A stretch of 64,000 nt of DNA, from the NCBI GenBank assembly GCA_009691105.1, contig SHVU01000003.1, positions 1-64,000 on the forward strand, given 5' to 3'. The position numbers were made by a program, and so were the translations under genes. Each line of letters begins with the position of its first letter. The stretch's first letter is position 1. This document shows, piece after piece, positions 1 to 8,548 of the stretch. The notes below the pieces were generated by a model. It was not told the origin of the DNA. It saw only the letters and a program-made list of their open reading frames with translations, and ran no database searches. This DNA is from Rhodospirillales bacterium. Lineage in GTDB: Bacteria > Pseudomonadota > Alphaproteobacteria > Rhodospirillales > SHVU01.

Positions 1-966
1 TGGTCGGATTGTCGGCCTGGCGGCGGAAGATGTCGGTGGTCAACGTCCGCGCCGAGGTCGTTTCGACCGGCCAGTTGGAGACGAGCAGGGCGCGCGTTCC
101 GGCATAGAAGAAGGCGCGGCCAAGGCCGGAGACGGCTTCGGCGCCGGCGGCAGGGTGCGCAACGTTGCCAGTGCATTCACCGACGGCAGTTGTGTGACGC
201 CGACGCGGCGCGCCAGGAACGGCACGGTCTTGTACTCGGAGAACAGCGGCGCTCCGTCGACCGGCGTGGCGGCGGCGGTGGACTCGGTGACCAGAAGCGA
301 GAATGGAATCTGCGCGAGCCCGCCGTGTTGGATGACGAAGATCTGCTTGGCGTCTTTCCATCCGGCCTCGACCGGCTTCAAAACCATTTGATAGAGCCGC
401 GCCGCCAGAGCCACGTCGAAAGCCGGCAAGTCGCCCAGCGTCGGCGCGTAGGGATCAAGCGCTGTGCGCAGCTTAGCGACCATGCCCTCGATCTGGCCGC
501 GTGGAATGGTCGTGGCCGCGTAGGCGACTGGCCCCGACGCCGGGACCGCCCAGACGAACAGGCGATCACGGCCGACGTAGGTCGAGATCAAGGCCTCTCC
601 GGGCTTCAAGTGACGCTGTACTAGATCGACGGTAGCCGGGCGCGGATCGATCAGGTTCACGTAATCGGGAAACTGCCGCTCGATCTCTTCGCGAATGGCG
701 GCGCGCGCAGTGCGCAATTGATCGATGTTGGTGCGCAATCGGATCGCGGCTTGCCCGTCCTGCGACAAGTCGGGGTTCGAGAGAGTCAGCGTCAGCATGC
801 CCTGGAAAGCCGCGGCTTGCTTCTGGGCATCCCGCTCGCGACGGACGAGCTCGGCCAGCGCCGGATCGGCGGCGGCGGCGCTGGCCGAGGACGCCGCCAA
901 AGCGCGCTGCACGGACTGGCCGCGCACGGCGTCCGCGACGCGGAAATTCGCGGTTTTCGAACGAGT
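1..966 (-). pseudogene. CHAT-domain (caspase-like) protein, decayed fragment
   Basis: This is a remnant of a TPR-CHAT protein, a caspase-like family. The reading frame opens directly after the acetamidase stop codon, and its first residues (VRGQSVQRALAASS) match the linker that normally follows the TPR array, so the N-terminal half is gone. The frame stays CHAT-like to LPSVNALATLR near position 165. The other frame then resumes with AGAEAVSGLGRAFFYAG, ALLVSNWPVETT and so on, to the window edge. The 150 or so residues that normally lie between these blocks, with the catalytic His and Cys, are absent. I infer an internal deletion plus frame change. Family assignment is good. Whether the lesion is biological or an assembly fault is open. 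Confidence 0.75.
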
Positions 967-1899
967 CTAGTCGAACACGATCCGCGGGAAGTACATGGAG
1001 ACGACCCAGTTCGGCTTGTCGACGATCTCGCTGATCCGAAGATCGGCGCAGACGCTGCAGAGCATGTAGGCGTCTTCGGGCGACATCCCGTGCTGGGCGG
1101 TCAGGACATCGATCATGCCGCGGACGGCGTTCTTGGCGCCTTCCATCAGATCGGGGCCGATGCCCGTGGTCACTTCGTAGCCCTTGGCGTCGAGATGCCG
1201 GGTTACGGGGCCGGTCGTCACCATGCGCGGGAAGCGCGGCGCGCCGCCTTTGATGAGTTCGAATTTGACGGTGACGTCGAGGCGGCTTTCGAGAGCCGAG
1301 CCGCAGACTTCACCGTCGCCCTGGGCGGCGTGGGAGTCGCCCAACGAAAAGAGACCGCCTTTGACCTCGACCGGCAAATACAGCTCGCTGCCAGCGCCGA
1401 GATCGCGGAAGTCCATGTTGCCGCCGACCCGTCGCGGCGGAACGACCGAGTGCCGTCCGGCTTCGGCCGGTGCCAAGCCGATGGTGCCGACGAAGGGCTT
1501 CAACGGAACGCGGCCGCCCGGTCCGTAGGCTGCTGGGCTCTTGCCGTCGGTGGCGTATTTCCAGAATTGGATCGCCGGATCCTTGAAGTCGTCGGCGAGA
1601 AGTCCGAAGCCTGGAATGACCGCCGTGAAACCTTGACCGGACAATGTGTAGTCGAGCATCGAGACCTTGATCGCGTCGCCGGGCATGGCGCCGTCGATAT
1701 AAACCGGTCCGGTGGTCGGATTGGCTTTCGACCAATCGAGGTGATGCAGGTCTTGGGGCTTGGTGTTGGCGGTGATTTGTCCACCCGACGCGTCGAAGGT
1801 CTCGAACTCGACGACGTCGCCCGGCGCTACCGTCATGACTGGCGTTAGCGAGTTGTCCCAGCCGTAGTGGTGATGCTTCTTGTGAATCGTGTGGCGCAT
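967..1899 (-). CDS. Acetamidase/formamidase family protein
   Basis: A 310-residue protein of the FmdA/AmdA family, which hydrolyses formamide, acetamide or similar short amides to ammonia and the acid in the cytoplasm. Family features seen are the N-terminal beta-rich part with PGDVVEFETFDASGGQI, the GPVYIDGAMPGDAIKV block, the GGNMD segment and SLGDSHAAQGDGEVCGSALE in the middle. Length is normal for the family. The start is the ATG at 1899. It reads away from a small hypothetical gene and stops exactly where the CHAT remnant begins. The MFS transporter at 2553 may belong with it but is on the other strand. The amide substrate cannot be told from sequence. Confidence 0.9.
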   Translation of the reverse strand: MRHTIHKKHHHYGWDNSLTPVMTVAPGDVVEFETFDASGGQITANTKPQDLHHLDWSKANPTTGPVYIDGAMPGDAIKVSMLDYTLSGQGFTAVIPGFGLLADDFKDPAIQFWKYATDGKSPAAYGPGGRVPLKPFVGTIGLAPAEAGRHSVVPPRRVGGNMDFRDLGAGSELYLPVEVKGGLFSLGDSHAAQGDGEVCGSALESRLDVTVKFELIKGGAPRFPRMVTTGPVTRHLDAKGYEVTTGIGPDLMEGAKNAVRGMIDVLTAQHGMSPEDAYMLCSVCADLRISEIVDKPNWVVSMYFPRIVFD

Positions 1900-1942
1900 G
1901 GCGATACCTCGCGGCCTGGGATGAACGATGACGTGCGCCTGC

Positions 1943-2110
1943 CTAGAGGCAGGCGAGCAGCATGCTCTCGGTGTCGATATACATCAGGGTATAGCTGTCG
2001 ATGACGTAGCGCGTGACCGTTCCGGCCGCGACCGACAATTCCGGCGCAAAGGCGGCGACGGTGGCGGCAATCAAGACCACGGCCATCAGGGGCTTAGTCA
2101 TCCTCAGCAT
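1943..2110 (-). CDS. Hypothetical small secreted peptide
   Basis: A 55-residue reading frame with a clear signal peptide: MTKPLMAVVLIAATVAA is a charged start plus hydrophobic core, with likely cleavage after LSVAA. About 26 residues would be exported, rich in Tyr and Thr and ending in Cys. The ATG at 2110 has AGGGG about nine bases upstream; the ATG at 2101 is an alternative. No family is recognised. It fills most of the gap between the acetamidase and the next small gene. The only support is the signal peptide and the ribosome site. Confidence 0.4.
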   Translation of the reverse strand: MLRMTKPLMAVVLIAATVAAFAPELSVAAGTVTRYVIDSYTLMYIDTESMLLACL

Positions 2111-2243
2111 GATAGAGACCCCTACCATCGGGAACAAGCACGCCACCCGCGAGGGGCACGACGCCGCGCTTGCGCCGGTGTGGCCGAACGCGCAATCTGG
2201 CGGAAATCGGCTGACAATTGCGCCGCGGCGAGGAGACATCGAA

Positions 2244-2489
2244 ATGTCGAAGGGCCTGGTCAACGCATTGAAGTGGGGCGGACCCATCGTGGTCGTCGTC
2301 TTCATGGTCGTGCTCTATTACGTCGGGCCGATGGGTCCCTATGTCGGCAACCCGCCGCCCAACGCGCCGAAGGACATCGTCCTGCACACCAACCATCCGC
2401 TCTGGCTCTATTGGATTCTCATGATCGGCGGTGTCGTCGCCGCGATCGTTGGAAATCTCAGCGATAGATCGAAGTCCGCCCTTACGTGA
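2244..2489 (+). CDS. Hypothetical small two-helix membrane protein
   Basis: An 81-residue protein. The ATG at 2244 has AGGAG at 2231-2235, an ideal spacing that decides the start against a longer frame opening at 2013. Two membrane helices are visible: GGPIVVVVFMVVLYYVG (about residues 12-28) and LWLYWILMIGGVVAAIVGNL (about 53-72). They are joined by a Pro/Asn-rich loop with GPYVGNPPPNAPKDIVLHTNHP. The tail is basic. No named family is recognised. It lies 63 bases before the MFS transporter and may be cotranscribed with it. Confidence 0.6.
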   Translation: MSKGLVNALKWGGPIVVVVFMVVLYYVGPMGPYVGNPPPNAPKDIVLHTNHPLWLYWILMIGGVVAAIVGNLSDRSKSALT

Positions 2490-2552
2490 CCTTAGCAGGC
2501 CGACGTCGCCAAACGCGATGACGCGGCCGGTCCGTCCCGAACGGCGGCCGTC

Positions 2553-3770
2553 ATGACGAACGACAGCATCGAACGACCCTTCGGTTGGGTCATCGTCTGG
2601 GTCTCGGTCGCGATCATGCTGACCGGCGCCGGCGGGACCTATCTGACCATCGTCGGTATGAAGCCGATCGCCGCCGATCTCGGTTGGCCGCGATCGGTTC
2701 CGTCGCTCGCCTACAGCTTGGCAATCGGCGGCATGGGCTTGGGCGGCATTGTCCTCGGACGCTGGTCGGACAAAGTCGGCGCGGCATGGCCGGCCGTCAT
2801 CGCCGGCGTGTCCATCGCGCTGGGCTCGCTGGTCATCGCCCACACTCGCGACGAGTGGGTCTATCTTGCCGCGCACGGCGTCTTGATCGGCTTCTTCGGA
2901 AACGGTGCGTTGTTCGCGCCGCTACTCGCCAACATAACGCGCTGGTTCGATCGCCGCCGCGGCATCGCCATCGCGACGGCGGCGAGCGGGCAGGGACTGG
3001 GCGGTGCGTTGTGGCCGCCATTGTTTCGCTACGGCATCGAGACCTGGGGCTGGCCGACGACATTCACGGCCTTCGCCATCGTTTGCGTCACTATCGTCGT
3101 GCCGCTCGCCTTCGTCTTGCGGGCGACCCCACCGGTTCCGCTGCCTGAGATCCTTCGCAAGGACGCCGACGGCCGCGTTCTGGGTCTGCCGTCTGTCGTC
3201 GTTCTCGGGGCGCTGTCGCTCGCCATCGTCGGCTGCTGCATCGCCATGGCGATGCCGATCGTTCACGTGGTCGCGCACGCCACGGATCTCGGACATTCAG
3301 CAGCGCGGGCCGCAGAACTTCTATCGCTTCTTTTGGCTTCGGCCTTCGTCGGGCGGCTGTTCTGGGGCGCGATGTGCGATCGCCTCGGCGGATTGAAGAC
3401 GCTGTTCCTCGGCGTCCTCGGCCAAGGCATCGTCTTGTTCGCTTACCTCGGCGTCGAGAATCTGATCGGTCTGTATATCGTTTCGATCCTCTTCGGGTTC
3501 GCTTTCGGCGGCGTCATCCCGAGCTACACGATCGTGGTTCGCGATCTGTATCCGGCAAGCGAGATCGGCTGGCGGATCGGCGTCGTCTATATGTTCGGAA
3601 CGCTCGGCATGGCGATCGGCGGCTGGCTTGGCGGCGCGATCTTCGACGCACTCTCGGTCTATCGACCGGCCTTCGTGGTCGGACTCGTCTTCAACGCCGC
3701 TAATCTGTCTATCGTCGGCTGGCTGGTCTTGCGCCAGAACCGGTTCGGCACCCGCTTGGTGCCGGCCTAA
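2553..3770 (+). CDS. MFS transporter
   Basis: A 405-residue major facilitator superfamily protein of the inner membrane with about twelve hydrophobic segments. The loop between helices 2 and 3 carries a diverged MFS motif, GRWSDKVG (about residues 69-76), and the equivalent loop in the second half is GAMCDRLGGLK. The general look resembles monocarboxylate/oxalate-type carriers (GTYLTIVGMKPIAADLGW at the start), but the substrate cannot be assigned. Amides, carboxylates or products of the neighbouring amidases are possible. The gene ends three bases before the convergent TPR pseudogene, so no terminator fits between them. Confidence 0.85.
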   Translation: MTNDSIERPFGWVIVWVSVAIMLTGAGGTYLTIVGMKPIAADLGWPRSVPSLAYSLAIGGMGLGGIVLGRWSDKVGAAWPAVIAGVSIALGSLVIAHTRDEWVYLAAHGVLIGFFGNGALFAPLLANITRWFDRRRGIAIATAASGQGLGGALWPPLFRYGIETWGWPTTFTAFAIVCVTIVVPLAFVLRATPPVPLPEILRKDADGRVLGLPSVVVLGALSLAIVGCCIAMAMPIVHVVAHATDLGHSAARAAELLSLLLASAFVGRLFWGAMCDRLGGLKTLFLGVLGQGIVLFAYLGVENLIGLYIVSILFGFAFGGVIPSYTIVVRDLYPASEIGWRIGVVYMFGTLGMAIGGWLGGAIFDALSVYRPAFVVGLVFNAANLSIVGWLVLRQNRFGTRLVPA

Positions 3771-3773
3771 CCG

Positions 3774-4843
3774 TTATCGCGTCGTCCGGGCCCGGATCGC
3801 TTTGATCCGAATATCGAGCGCTTGAGCATCGGCATTGCGGTTCATGTTCCGCATTGGCGCCGCATAGTTTTCCAGTGCGCTCGCCACGTCTAGGTGATCG
3901 CGCCCCAAGGTCTTTTCGAGAATGGCCAAGGCTTGTTTCATCGGCGGTTCGGCTTCGCCATAGCGACGCTGCGCCTGATAGATCATCGCAAGATTGTTGT
4001 AGCTGGTTGCGACCAAGGGATGATCGCGGCCCAAGGCCGACCCGTTGATGGCGAGCGAGCGTTTGAATAAGGGCTCGGCGTCGGCGTAACGGCGCTGATC
4101 GGCGTAGATGCCGGCGAGATTGTTGAGGCTCGTTGCCAGCGACGGGTGGTTGGCGCTCAGCACTTTCTCGTCGATGGCGACGGCACGCTGGAACAGCGGC
4201 TCCGCCTCGGCGGGCCGGCCTTGGGCACGACGCACCATGCCGAGATTGTTCAGGCTGGCGGCGACGTTGGCGTGCTGCGACCCCAAGGCCTTTTCGTTGA
4301 TCTCCAGAGCCCGCGCGAAATAGGGCTCGGCTTCGGCGTAGCGACGCTGCGCCTGATAGAGCAGCGCCAGGGCATTCAACTCTGAGCAACATCCGGATGG
4401 TCCTGTCCGCGCGCCGTTTCAGCGATTCCTAGCGCTCGTTTGTGCAGCGGCTCCGCGTCGGAGTAACGGCCCTGGGCGACATAGATCGCCGCTTGGCTGT
4501 TCAGGACAAGGATGAGCGACGGGTGATTGCGGCCTTGGCTGGTCTCGATGATCGTCACGGCGCGGCGCAACAGCGGCTCGGCTTCGGCATAGCGGCCTTG
4601 GCTGCGATAGGTCTCGGCAAGATTGCCGAGCAGGCTCGCCGTCGTCACGTGATCGCGGCCGAGCTGCTTTTCACCGACGTCGAGCGCTTGCTCGAAGCGC
4701 GCCGCCGCTTCCGCGTACTGTCCCGCTTGATAGAGGGCGAGACCTTCGCGATGCGTCGCTTCGAGATCGGGCGTACCCGCGCACGCACTCAGCAGCGCGA
4801 GAACACAACTCGCCGCTCCAACTCGTATCGTCGCAAGGATCAT
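3774..4843 (-). pseudogene. TPR-repeat lipoprotein, frameshifted
   Basis: A kinesin-light-chain type TPR protein split by one frameshift. From the ATG at 4843 a lipoprotein signal (MILATIRVGAASCVLALLSAC) leads into three 42-residue repeats such as LAETYRSQGRYAEAEPLLRR. The frame stops at a TGA near 4378, in CAGAGTTGAATGCC, where repeat 4 should open with QSLNALALLY. Dropping one base restores this reading, and the other frame continues with four more repeats and a degenerate last one to the stop at 3774. About seven and a half repeats in all. The protein would sit on a membrane face and bind partners. A sequencing error is as likely as a true mutation. Confidence 0.8.
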
Positions 4844-4868
4844 GGTGTGGGTCCCGGGATGCCGGGTG

Positions 4869-5867
4869 TCAGTGCAGGCGCGGCGCCTTGAGGAAGTCAC
4901 CACGTGCCCCGGAGCGAACGTCGATCTCCACCGGCACGCCGTCACGCAACACCGTCATCGGTACGTGCACGCCCGCCGAGCCCAAGGACCAAATCCGGCG
5001 GAACATCGACGCCAGGCCGCGAACCGGCTCGCCGCCGACCGCCATGACCATGTCGCCGGTGCGAACGTCGGCCTTTTGGGCCGGCCCACCGCGGGCCACG
5101 CCGGCGACGACCAAGCGATCGTCATTCTCGGTCGTGTACAGGCCGAGCCACGGTCGGGGTGACTTGTTGATCCGGCCCATGGTCTGGAGGTCGTCCAAGA
5201 CCGGTTTCAGAATATCGATCGGAATGATCATGTTGCCGTCGACGGCGGCTTCGCCGCCGTGGGCTTGCTGAATGAATAGCGAGCCGATACCGGCCAGCTT
5301 GCCGTCGGCGCCGATCAACGCTGTGCCGCCCCAGTTCGGGTGCGGCGGCGCGGTGAATAGACCTTCGTCGAGTAGGTATTCCCAGTAACCAGCGAACTCG
5401 CGCTTGGCGATGACGCTGGCCGCGACCGAGCGGCGACGACCGCCGGCGCCGGCGACGACGACCGGATCACCGATGCGCAGATCTGCCGAGCTTCCGAATT
5501 CGAGCGGCACCGCATCGAGCGTGCCAAGGACCTGGACCAGGCCGAAGCCGGTCTCGGAATCGGAGGCGACGACGTGGCCGGGCGCGACCTTGCCGCTGTG
5601 ACTCACCAGCCAAACGGTCTCGGCTTCGGTGATGAGATAGCCGACGGTGATGGCGAGGCCCGAGTTGCCGACGAGGACGGCGTTGCCATCGCGCACCGTG
5701 CCAAGAACCTGCGCCGTGAAGGCGTCGTCGTGGATTTGGGCGCGAAGGGAAACGACCGACATCAACGCGCGATCAAGATCGAACGCGTAGCTTTCGGGCT
5801 TCGGCTGAACCTTGGTGTTGATTTCCCAGTCTTGCGGCAGCGCCATGATCGACTCGAAGTCTAGCAA
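4869..5867 (-). CDS. HtrA/S1C-like protein with PDZ domain, catalytic triad lost
   Basis: A 332-residue protein with the layout of a short HtrA: a trypsin-like domain (about residues 30-225) and a PDZ domain (about 236-322, WLGLYTTENDDRLVVAGVARGGPAQKADVRTGD in outline). The three catalytic positions are replaced when aligned by eye. The usual TNxHV is ITVGYLI, so His becomes Tyr77. The Asp position in the TDLALL-like stretch is Gly107. GNSGG is NWGG, so Ser becomes Trp179. I infer a non-proteolytic relative that may bind peptides through its PDZ domain. No signal peptide is obvious from this start, so localisation is unclear. Confidence 0.8.
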   Translation of the reverse strand: MLDFESIMALPQDWEINTKVQPKPESYAFDLDRALMSVVSLRAQIHDDAFTAQVLGTVRDGNAVLVGNSGLAITVGYLITEAETVWLVSHSGKVAPGHVVASDSETGFGLVQVLGTLDAVPLEFGSSADLRIGDPVVVAGAGGRRRSVAASVIAKREFAGYWEYLLDEGLFTAPPHPNWGGTALIGADGKLAGIGSLFIQQAHGGEAAVDGNMIIPIDILKPVLDDLQTMGRINKSPRPWLGLYTTENDDRLVVAGVARGGPAQKADVRTGDMVMAVGGEPVRGLASMFRRIWSLGSAGVHVPMTVLRDGVPVEIDVRSGARGDFLKAPRLH

Positions 5868-5902
5868 ATGCCAGCCGGCCTAGCCACACGTCGACGACAC
5901 GC

Positions 5903-7081
5903 TTAGCCGAAGAAGCCGACCTCGGGGTAGCGCCGGCCAAAAACGCCGACGGCGTCGCCGTTCCACCATCGCCGGACCAGCGTCGCGTAGACGCTGCGGA
6001 AGTCGACGGCGAACCGCAAGTTGCCGCCGGCCAGGTCGTCGAGTCGCGGCTGCTGGCCGTAAAAGCCGCCTTTGATGGCTTTGCCGAGGACGAAATGGGG
6101 CGCTGCTGTGCCGTGGTCGGTGCCTTGGCCGGAGTTCTCGGCGACGCGGCGGCCGAACTCGGAATAGGTGACCACCGTGACGCGATGCCACATCAAGCGC
6201 TCGATCATGGCGGCGCGGAAAGCGGCCAGGGCGTCACCCAGCTCGCGCATCAGCCGGTCGTGGGTGTTGCGCTCGTTGGTGTGGGTGTCGAAGCCGCCGA
6301 GCGAGACCTTGATCGCCGGAACGTCGACGTCGGAGGCGATCAGGAGCGCCGCATTGCTGAGCTGCCAGCCGATGCCGGTGCGTGGAAACTCGGCGCGCAG
6401 GCCGGGCATGGGACGCTGCAACTTGAAATAGATGTCGTCGCCGGCTTTGCGGATTTCGGTCTGCGTCGCGACGACATGAGCGAGCAGTGGATTGGCCGGC
6501 GCGCTGGCCGGCAAAGTGACGCGCCGCGCCGCGTTGGCGAATTCGCCGGCGCTTTCCATGACGATGGTGCGGGTTCCGGAGCCGGCCAAGGGCCCGACGT
6601 AGGGGCGGCCCAAAACGATTCCGTCAGCGGTGCGTCGTCCGCCGCGTCCGGTGACGGCGCGGGCCGTCCAGCCGGCGGCGAGAAACTCCGAAGAGTCGGA
6701 GCCCGTGTCCCAAATCTCGATCGAGCGGAAATGCGACAGGTTCGGATCGGGATAACCGACGCCGAGAATGATAGCCATCTCGCCGGCATCCCACGCCGTC
6801 TTGAGTGGGGCTAGGCCGGGATGAAGGCCCAGACGGTCGTCGAGGCGGACGACCTGATCGGGGTTGATGCCGATCCGGGGGCGGAGCTTGGCGTAGGTCG
6901 GATCGGCGAAGGGCACGACGGTGTTGAGACCGTCATTGCCACCGTTGAGTTCGACCAGAACCAGAATGTTGCTTTGATCGGCTTCGGCGCCCAGTCGCGG
7001 CGTCGTGCAGCCCGCGGGCAGAATCCCGGCGAGGCTCCACAGACTGGCTTGGGTGAGGAATCGGCGTCGGTCCATGGACAT
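5903..7081 (-). CDS. DUF1501 domain-containing protein, Tat-exported
   Basis: A 392-residue DUF1501 protein. The N-terminus carries a twin-arginine signal, DRRRFLTQASLWSLAGILPAG, so it should be exported folded by the Tat system. Family features are the ELNGGNDGLNTVVPF block near residue 45, LSHFRSIEIWDTGSD near 122, and the C-terminal TVVTYSEFGRRVAENSGQGTDHGTAA segment of the alkaline-phosphatase-like fold. Its exact role is unknown. It lies five bases after the DUF1800 gene and is surely cotranscribed with it; the two families are nearly always paired. The first or third codon could be the start. Confidence 0.9.
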   Translation of the reverse strand: MSMDRRRFLTQASLWSLAGILPAGCTTPRLGAEADQSNILVLVELNGGNDGLNTVVPFADPTYAKLRPRIGINPDQVVRLDDRLGLHPGLAPLKTAWDAGEMAIILGVGYPDPNLSHFRSIEIWDTGSDSSEFLAAGWTARAVTGRGGRRTADGIVLGRPYVGPLAGSGTRTIVMESAGEFANAARRVTLPASAPANPLLAHVVATQTEIRKAGDDIYFKLQRPMPGLRAEFPRTGIGWQLSNAALLIASDVDVPAIKVSLGGFDTHTNERNTHDRLMRELGDALAAFRAAMIERLMWHRVTVVTYSEFGRRVAENSGQGTDHGTAAPHFVLGKAIKGGFYGQQPRLDDLAGGNLRFAVDFRSVYATLVRRWWNGDAVGVFGRRYPEVGFFG

Positions 7082-7086
7082 GGTCG

Positions 7087-8529
7087 CTATTTCATCTGAT
7101 AGGCGGGATCGAGGACGAGACGCTCGATCATCGCCCGGCTGTCGACATCGGCGTCGGTTCCGTTGACGGCCTGGACCGACAGCAAGGCCATTTCCATCGG
7201 ACCCGCCGCCGCGGCGATATTCGGGTGATTACTCAGCCACGCATCGAGACCGCGGCCACGTGCCGACCAGGCCGGCCCGGTCGTCGCGTCGCTGGCCATC
7301 ATCATGGTCATGGAGTTCTGCAGCGGCCCCATGTCGTTGTTGAGGATTTTGGCGAGGGCCGAGCGCCGCTCGATCAAGGTGAAGGTGCTGATCCAGTTCG
7401 TGCCGCCTGGCCAGCCGCGCACGTTCGGAGGATTGAAAATGTCCTGGCGCATCCGCCGGCCGGGCTCGATCAGCGATCGCAAATCGGCGATGGGAAGATC
7501 GAGAGTGCGGATCGTGCCGACGACCAGATCGACCGGCGATTTGATTAGGATGCCGCGCGTCTCGGCGGCCCAGAAGGCATCGGAGTCGAAAATGGTCTGG
7601 AGCGCAGCGCGGATCGAATAGTTCGTGTCCCGGAAGCGTGTCGCAACGCGCGTGACCAAGCCAGCGTCCGGCGTCTCAGACAAGAACTCACGCACCAGCT
7701 TGCCGGCGATGAACTCGGCTGTGCGGGGTTGCTTGAGAATGATGTCGAGGACGTCTTCGCCTTTCAGCGGGCCTTTGACACCGAGCACCGTCTTGGCGCC
7801 GTCGTCGTGTTCGCGGGCGTTGAACCGGAAGACACCAGTGCGTTCATCGACCTGCCAGCCGGAGAAGGCGCGGGCCGCTTCCCGGATGTCGGTCTCGCCG
7901 TAGTGACCTTCGCCAAGGGTGAAAAGTTCAAGAAGCTCACGGGCGAAGTTCTCGACCGCCGCACCTTTCTTGTTTTGCGTGTTGTCGAGGTATTTGACCA
8001 TCGCCGGATCTTTGGCGACGGCGTGCAGGATGTCGCGGAAGCTGCCGGTGGCGTGACGACGCAGCAGAGCGTTTTGTGTGTGGAGCAGGTCCGGGGCCCG
8101 GACCTTGTCCATGCTCGATGTGAAATGGTTATGCCAGAACAGCGTCATCCGCTCGGTCAGCGGCGACGGCGTTGTGATCATCTCGGCGTACCACCAGGCT
8201 TTGAGCTCGACGATCTCGGCGTCGCGGGCCCGGTTGAACGTCTGCTTGATCGTCTCGTCGGGCTCTTTCCAGTGCGTTTGCCAGTCGGGGCGCAGACCGC
8301 GAACGAAAACCGGAGGCGGGGTCGCGGCTTCGACCCGCACGCCGTCGAGAATGCGGGCGACGGCGGCGCGGCGATCGAGAGGACGAAGCGCGGCAACGGC
8401 TTCGGGCGAAGCCCCAAAGCCAGTGCGCAGCAACAGATGGCGGGCGTCGGGCTCGTCGATAGCCTGGGCGCTAACGGCTCCGAGCAGAGTTGCGGCGAGG
8501 ATCGAACCAACCAGCAGGCGTCCGATCAT
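7087..8529 (-). CDS. DUF1800 domain-containing protein
   Basis: A 480-residue DUF1800 protein. I take the ATG at 8529 because it opens a signal peptide (MIGRLLVGSILAATLLGAVSAQA); the frame extends upstream without adding conserved sequence. Typical blocks are HLLLRTGFGASPEAVAAL, WWYAEMITTPSPLTERMTLFWHNHFTSSMDKV, NFARELLELFTLGEGHYGETDIREAARAFSGW in outline, and NPPNVRGWPGGTNWIST near the C-terminus. The function is not established. It is the first gene of the pair with the DUF1501 gene and probably acts with it outside the cytoplasm. Confidence 0.9.
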   Translation of the reverse strand: MIGRLLVGSILAATLLGAVSAQAIDEPDARHLLLRTGFGASPEAVAALRPLDRRAAVARILDGVRVEAATPPPVFVRGLRPDWQTHWKEPDETIKQTFNRARDAEIVELKAWWYAEMITTPSPLTERMTLFWHNHFTSSMDKVRAPDLLHTQNALLRRHATGSFRDILHAVAKDPAMVKYLDNTQNKKGAAVENFARELLELFTLGEGHYGETDIREAARAFSGWQVDERTGVFRFNAREHDDGAKTVLGVKGPLKGEDVLDIILKQPRTAEFIAGKLVREFLSETPDAGLVTRVATRFRDTNYSIRAALQTIFDSDAFWAAETRGILIKSPVDLVVGTIRTLDLPIADLRSLIEPGRRMRQDIFNPPNVRGWPGGTNWISTFTLIERRSALAKILNNDMGPLQNSMTMMMASDATTGPAWSARGRGLDAWLSNHPNIAAAAGPMEMALLSVQAVNGTDADVDSRAMIERLVLDPAYQMK

Positions 8530-8548
8530 CGTCGCTCGTCCCTTCGGA

